DNA of 64,000 bases from Plecoglossus altivelis (Eukaryota > Chordata > Actinopteri > Osmeriformes > Plecoglossidae): assembly GCA_036571765.1 (NCBI GenBank), contig BROE01000020.1, positions 7,402,749 to 7,466,748 of the forward strand, read 5' to 3'. Positions 58,106 through 64,000 of the stretch are shown here, piece after piece. How positions within the stretch are numbered: position 1 is the first letter of the stretch; each line of letters starts with the position of its first letter. Made by a program: the position numbers and the translations under genes. The notes under the pieces are model-generated. The model ran no database searches. It was given only the letters and a program-made list of their open reading frames with translations, and had not been told where the DNA came from.

Positions 58106-61100
58106 TTATCAAGAAGAGTTGGCTTAATTTTTTAATTTTATTATTTACTGAATTATAGGATAACTTTATGCATTTTGATGCATTGGTCTAGGCCTAAAAA
58201 TAGACCGTTCAGACTTCAAAATGTTTCTGTCGGTCATTTAATTGGATGGAGGAATCAACCCTATGCGTCCAGGCTGAGTTATCATGTTCGGTTTTACACA
58301 GAAGATTAGGCTACATTCGGATAAAATAATTACGTAGAATTCGTAGAATTACCGTAAGATAAAATACTAACTCAGTAGGCTATTGTACGAATAATTACAC
58401 TAACAGCAATCACACCAACAAATATGAAGTTGTTGATTCTTGTTTTAATACAATGAGTAGCCTTCTTCGTGTTAAGAGGCATAGTTAGGATTATTATGGT
58501 TGCCGTTATTTTTTGTTTTTAGATTAACCCTGTTTACAGTTCTGGATAAACGCTCAGATGGAATGAAAAGAGGGGGCTGACAGGAGGGTCTCCTGTGGCC
58601 CCGACTCGGAAATCATAACTTCACCAGCTTTTCCTTTTCTGAAACTAACTCGTTGAACTTGTCAGATCTAATTACGGAGTTTAAACGCACCAAGTGCACC
58701 AATGGGAAACAGTCGGCGGTCAGGTCGCAGTCCATGCGGCTTTACAGCCATTGGGGAAGACGTGGGGGATGTGCAATTTGGTTTTACGTCGGGGTTGTTG
58801 AATTGGACCGCTCACGGACTTTTTTGTCATCCCCTTCACACGTTTTTTTTTTTTTTTTTACACATTTAGCCGCATGTCAATTATGGTGCTCATTTCCAGC
58901 GGGCTAAACAAGGCAGCTTGCGCATGTGGACTGCAGCACAGTGAGTTTTAATTAGGTATGAAATTAATTACAGCAGACATCTATTAAGGTCTTTAAAGTT
59001 TAGAATGTGTTTTTCACAGTTGAAAGGTATAACAGTGGATTAATGGCTTAAAACCAATATAACATTTTTATTGCAGTCGGTTAATTTGTTCTGCCTGACA
59101 CACAGGTGTCACCCCCGCAAAAAAGAATTGTAGAATAAATAAAAACAGAGGTTTTTTACTTTACCGTCATATTTTTTTATGTTTATATATAGTTTTCACA
59201 TATTATATTTTTGTATTGTGTGTATGCTTTTGATAATATGGGACTTCCCTTTGTATGGCTCTTGCATTGTGTTGCGTATTTCATCTTCTCTCTCCGTCAG
59301 GAGAAAAACTAAAAATTCGATTTTCTACAACAATCTCCTCCTTTTTAAGTGCATTCGTTTTAATTGAATACCTTTTTTGAATCCCATGTATTGGGATTAG
59401 AAGCCCTCTGATGTCTGACAGCCAACTCTCTCCATTGTCCACCAAATGGCCCCTTGAGAAGAGAAGGGAAGAGGGGAGGGGGGAGAAAAGAACCTTCTGT
59501 TACTTGGTGTCCTGAGACTCTCTGCCCGGGCTATTCAAGCAGGTTGATGAACTCCTCCAAAAGTTTATTAAGAGGCCGAAAACAATAAGCACTAAAGCCT
59601 GTGGGCGCCTGGGTAGACAGTTTATAAACTAGCTGCCATTGTGCCTCTGAGGCAGATGCATGAATACTTTTGAATGGGGCCTTCAAACTGACAGCATCAG
59701 ACTGGACAGAAGCAGTTTCAAAGCATGAGAGGAGAGGAGGAGATTTGCAGAGGAAGGGGCAGACTGAGACTGAATTGCTGTCATAGTCATGGCTACTTCT
59801 CTACACCGACTGTACACATACAGTATCCATTTAGATGCGCAAGTAGATGGGGTTGTGGTGAAGTGGTGAAGTCATGATTTCGGAGAGCATAACAAAGGGT
59901 CTATGACTTTGCCAATCGGTTATTAGGCAGTCTCACAGTGTCCGGGGTGATGACATTAATTGTATTGCACTTGAACTATTGGGTTTCATTAAGAAAATAT
60001 CATATACAACATTTTCAAAGTGAATCAATTGCAGAAGCTATTTAATCAAAATAACCCGAAAGGTTCACTTCAGGATTTGATTCATTTCTATATCAATATT
60101 TTTTGGGGGAGCCATACGCAAGCCCCTCTCTTTCTCCAGTCCCTCCACCCACTCAGTCTTCTTTGGCTCTCTGCCTCCAGACATCAGAGGGAGTCCAGTG
60201 ATTTGTGACCCCAGCGACCCATACTTAATCTGGCTAAAGACCAGGAGCATCAAGCTCTGAGCGCTGCCGTCTCCAAACAGACCAAGCCTGCTCTGGCAGG
60301 TGTCAACATTAGCAACACAATGTGGCCCAGTTCAACAGGCCCACACCCCAGCGCCACACTCAACCCAAAGTATGTGAGACCTTCTGAAAGAACACATAAA
60401 GAGAATGGGCAGGGGAGGGGAGGAGGACAAGGGGGGAAGATTACACTCTTAGACAGCTATTAGCAGGGATGAGGCTTTTCTAAACAAACAAAAAGAGAAG
60501 ACGATCAATACTGTGTTAGTTTACCAAGTGGAGTCTTCATGGCAGTCGACTGACTATTTATTTTCTGCTCCATTGTTTTTCTCGACTTACTCAAACGTCT
60601 CTGGGTTGTATTGGCAATCCAATTTAGTCTGGGAGCCTTGGGAGGACCATTTCGTTCGCTGGCCAGTCCTCTGTTAATCGTCTGTCTGCTCAGCCAATGT
60701 GGCCAGTTCATTCACTAATGTGAAGCTGTAATGAATCGTGGCTGGTGAGTATCAAGCGCGATAGCGGACAATCACCTACCTGTCCGGAGGAAAGCAGCAC
60801 TCATAGGTGACAGAGCCCCACAGCCCCCTGGGATAGTCATTTCTCTCTCTCCATTGCTTTCTTTGACACTCTCCCCCCCCCTCTCTCGCTCTCTCACTCT
60901 CCCTCTCTCTCCCTCTCTCTGCCCGTCCCTCCCTCTCTCATTAGGCCCAGGTGTCGCTCTAAAGAGGGCAGAGGAAATAGGCAGGGAATGAGTTGACGTT
61001 TAGACTGCTCTCGAGTGGGTATCAGTCTTGACAAGAAAAGCAATGTTTTTTTAAAGGTCCATTTATTTCCCCCTCAGTGGTGATCCTCCACCATACCACC

Positions 61101-64000
61101 AGCAGAGACAAGGGTTCTCACTGGAGAAGATTAGTTTCAAAGATGTCGGTGTAAACCAGCCCAGGCAATAGTATTGAGTATTGAATGAGAAGACTCTCGT
61201 TTAATTGGTTGTTGCCCTCTTCCAGGCCCCTTGAAAACAAATAGAAAGCAAGTAGCCTTTAGCTATTTCTGAGTGTTTTCCTTGCACCGAAAGCCTCTTG
61301 AAAGTTGAGGCGGCACCATTTCTCTTGCTATCAGGAATTGATCAAACTTTTGTTGAGGTTTGCGAGCGTAGACGTGTGAGGGGTTGATGTGGGTTTAGAA
61401 GATGCTGACTGTCCTCTTGTCGTCGCGTATCAGCCAACAGCCTCGTGGATGAACACATCAGTCAAAGTGACATAAACAAAAGCTCAGGAAAGCATTCATG
61501 TTTGGCAGTGATAAACAGGCACACACTGACTCACCCAGTGAACTGCTGAGTGAACAAGACTTGTTGTCATGCGGTGCCCCTGTACTAATGTAAGCCTGCA
61601 ATAAATCAATCCTATGTATTCAAGTTCATTGGTAATGATGACAAGACAGTGGGGAGTAGCCCCCCAGGGATGGTATGAAGCATATCCCCAAGCCAAGAGA
61701 AGAGGTAGGGGGTACGAAAGCAACTTTAAATGGAGAAAATTAGCTTTCGACTTAAAGATAGTAGCATAGCCTGTACATGGTTGTAAACCACCTCCTCAAC
61801 TGAAACATGGCGCAGGCATTTAATTACACAAATGACCGCTGAATCTGTGAACCATCCTAATGTGTCTGTGTCTGATGTGATGGCGTGTTCGTGCCTTATA
61901 CATAGTGCATACCCGGCATAGGCAGGCGTGCGTGCAATGGCTTCTTAGATTCCAGCTGAATGAGAGCGCGCAGAAGATGAAAGACTGTGCCGTTCCGTGT
62001 TCATGATCTAGTTAGGCTGAGCACTTGTCTCCCAACTATTGCTACCGGTCCATCTCACCGTCAACGCATGCTGGACAATGGATTATATGGAAGCATGCGT
62101 TAGATAGCGTTGCCAGGAAAACGAACAGCTTCCAACTATTGAACCGGGATTTACCAGTGTTAAAAGAAAGTATAAATCACGGTTTTTGAATGCTCAGATT
62201 GTAAGTGTTCCTAAACGACATCTCATACTATCATTCTATCCAGCTGGCTGTTTTTACATTGACAACCATGTGATTTCATTCAAGATGTTGCCTTAGCCAA
62301 TAGGCCTTACGAAATACGTGCTCTATAACGTTCTCTGTATTTCCTGTGATTATGGACTTATTGTTTTGACGTGGATGTTATTTTTACAGAGATCCGTGGG
62401 GTCTGGTTGCAGTCTGTATATTTAGACATTTCTTGTTTCGGAGAAAAACAGGCAGTATAGACTGTCATTTGATTTCCATGCCTTTCTCCCACAATCCTAA
62501 CTAAATATAAAGACGGGCGGTGTAATAACTGGAAATATTAGCACAAATAGATATGTTCTTGGTTATTAAGCCGTTGTTATTCAGACAAACAGTCCGACTG
62601 AGAGGTCACAACGTGAATATGAATAAACAAGGTGCAGGCTATTTGACTTCATTCACTGTATGCCTTCCCATGGTTAATTGTTTAATGATCGAGCAGGCCA
62701 GTTCTTCGGAATTTATTTTAAAAACTTTGTTGCTTTCGATACGCCTTGCCTGCCAGGGTCGTCAAAAAACTGACAGTTGGCACAGATGGGGATTGTGTGT
62801 CGCATTACGCGTGAACACTGGTTACCAAGGCGCTGTATTAGAAAAGACAACAAGCATTTCTGGCTAATTTTATTACAATACAGGAATAGCTCACATAATG
62901 TGCAACAGTAATTAGGTTTAGCACAGTGTGCCCAGCTTTCTTACTGTGATGAATGAGAGACATCGACCATGGTTTGCTAGTTTAAAAATCACCATTAGCC
63001 TATGCTACTTAAGGCCAGAACATTTCACATTTTATGCTCTTGATCTGCCTCGCCTCTGCAATCTTCATTTGTTTTAATTGTGTGTGTGTGTGTGTGAGGT
63101 TTTCTTTACGTGCACAAAGACAATAAACATGTTCAGAGAGTGTTGCAAATCAGAAATGTTGAGTTTAGTTTTTTCTCCCACCCTCAAGTCAAAGTGAACG
63201 CTGGTAGTTGCCTCGTCTCGTGGTATTTTATACACCGTCACAACAGTGGGCGGAGCTTCCGTGCTGCACAGCCAAATAACAACTTCAAATGGAATCCTCC
63301 ATTTTCAACTAATGGGCTTATTTCTGCATCCTCTGTCATTCCCTCCTTGGGGAATACATACTGTAATTTCAAAAAGCTTTGCTTCTCTGCTACATTGCAA
63401 AGCTTCCAATATGGAGTCAGGATCTCAGATATTAGTCCCAAGTACTGTGACAACTCATTGGTGCCTGCATCCTCCCACGGGCTCCCTCCCCAACCGCACA
63501 CACACGGAACGCAAACACACGCACTGCACACACGCACCATTCCAGGACAGGCGCACGGGTGCCTAAGCGTACAGCGAGACATCCATCACACACACACACA
63601 AACGATAGAACATAGAAATAGTAGCGAATGAATTGAGGAGAACTGCTTCCTGGTAGGGACGTTGCGATGTGCTGAAACAACGAGGGTTGGTCGTTTTTAT
63701 GTATACCAGACAAATGTTCCATCCTTTCTGAGCATATAATAAGATAAGTCAATATAGTGTTCCATATGTATATGTATATATAGTTGAAACATACAGGGTT
63801 GAATGTCAGGCGGTATGCTGTGATACAATTATGCATCTTGAAGTTACAATAATATGTTGTAGTAATTTTTAGAGATGAGTTCTCCATCAATATAAAATAG
63901 CTATATTTATCATTGGGTAACATGATGACCTTGGAGAGAACTTCGTAAGGAGATTAGGCTTCATATTGCCCAGTCTTTGTTTGTTGGATTTGGTGCGATT

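Larger units (their letters stand above)
52430..64000 (+). other. pax7 intron 4 (incomplete)
   Basis: At least 11.57 kb of intron, running off the window. I looked for the homeobox exon on the + strand and did not see it. Contents: AT-palindromic DNA (52570-52680), (GA)n tracts (53752-53812, 55029-55080), a retroposon tail (about 57900-58105), a poly-T run (58845-58860) and a C/T-rich tract (60840-60950). Long stretches without repeats, such as 59400-59790, could hold conserved enhancers. Short open frames here have no recognised similarity. Confidence 0.75.

Noticed and set aside
53000..58900. Several 60-85 codon frames in pax7 intron 4
   Set aside because: AT-rich chance frames with no splice fit, similarity or repeat-free conservation evidence.
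52430..64000. Homeobox exons of pax7
   Set aside because: I scanned the intron for the expected helix-3 and N-terminal-arm codons and saw none, so they must lie beyond the right edge.

Overview
This is nuclear DNA from a bony fish. Intron-split vertebrate genes, long AC/AG microsatellites, many minisatellites, a degenerate tRNA-derived SINE and L2-like 3' tails all point to a teleost. The tail types recall salmonids and pikes, but that placement is only an impression. I predicted exons by eye from GT/AG sites, reading phase and remembered vertebrate family sequences; nothing was aligned or searched.

Layout: (1) 1-16 kb is repeat-rich. At its left edge lies an open Pro/Ser-rich reading frame that may be the last exon of a + strand gene, with a possible poly(A) signal near 2.5 kb. 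(2) 15.6-21.6 kb holds a head-to-head pair: lsm3 (-, 4 coding exons, complete at 102 codons) and ggh (+, 9 coding exons, complete at 316 codons). They share a 645 bp interval. (3) 22-40.2 kb holds three genes in tandem on the - strand, in transcription order ccdc51, mcm2, podxl2. ggh and podxl2 converge, with poly(A) signals about 400 bp apart. (4) 40.2-49.5 kb is intergenic, with three minisatellites. (5) 49.5-64 kb is the 5' part of pax7 (+): exons 1-4 (paired domain and octapeptide), then more than 11.5 kb of intron 4. The homeobox exons lie outside the window.

The genes belong to unrelated pathways: RNA processing (lsm3), lysosomal folate turnover (ggh), a sialomucin adhesion protein (podxl2), the replicative helicase (mcm2), a mitochondrial potassium channel (ccdc51) and a neural crest/muscle transcription factor (pax7).

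The most important anomaly is in mcm2. The ATPase exon (32679-33028) is riddled with apparent single-base insertions over the Walker A region and lacks about 43 codons including Walker B, while all other exons are clean. An assembly error is the best explanation. Other notable points are a coding minisatellite in podxl2, tandem in-phase splice donors in pax7 exon 3 giving an optional five-residue insert, and a possible small membrane-protein ORF near 7.8 kb. I found no convincing new biological system.
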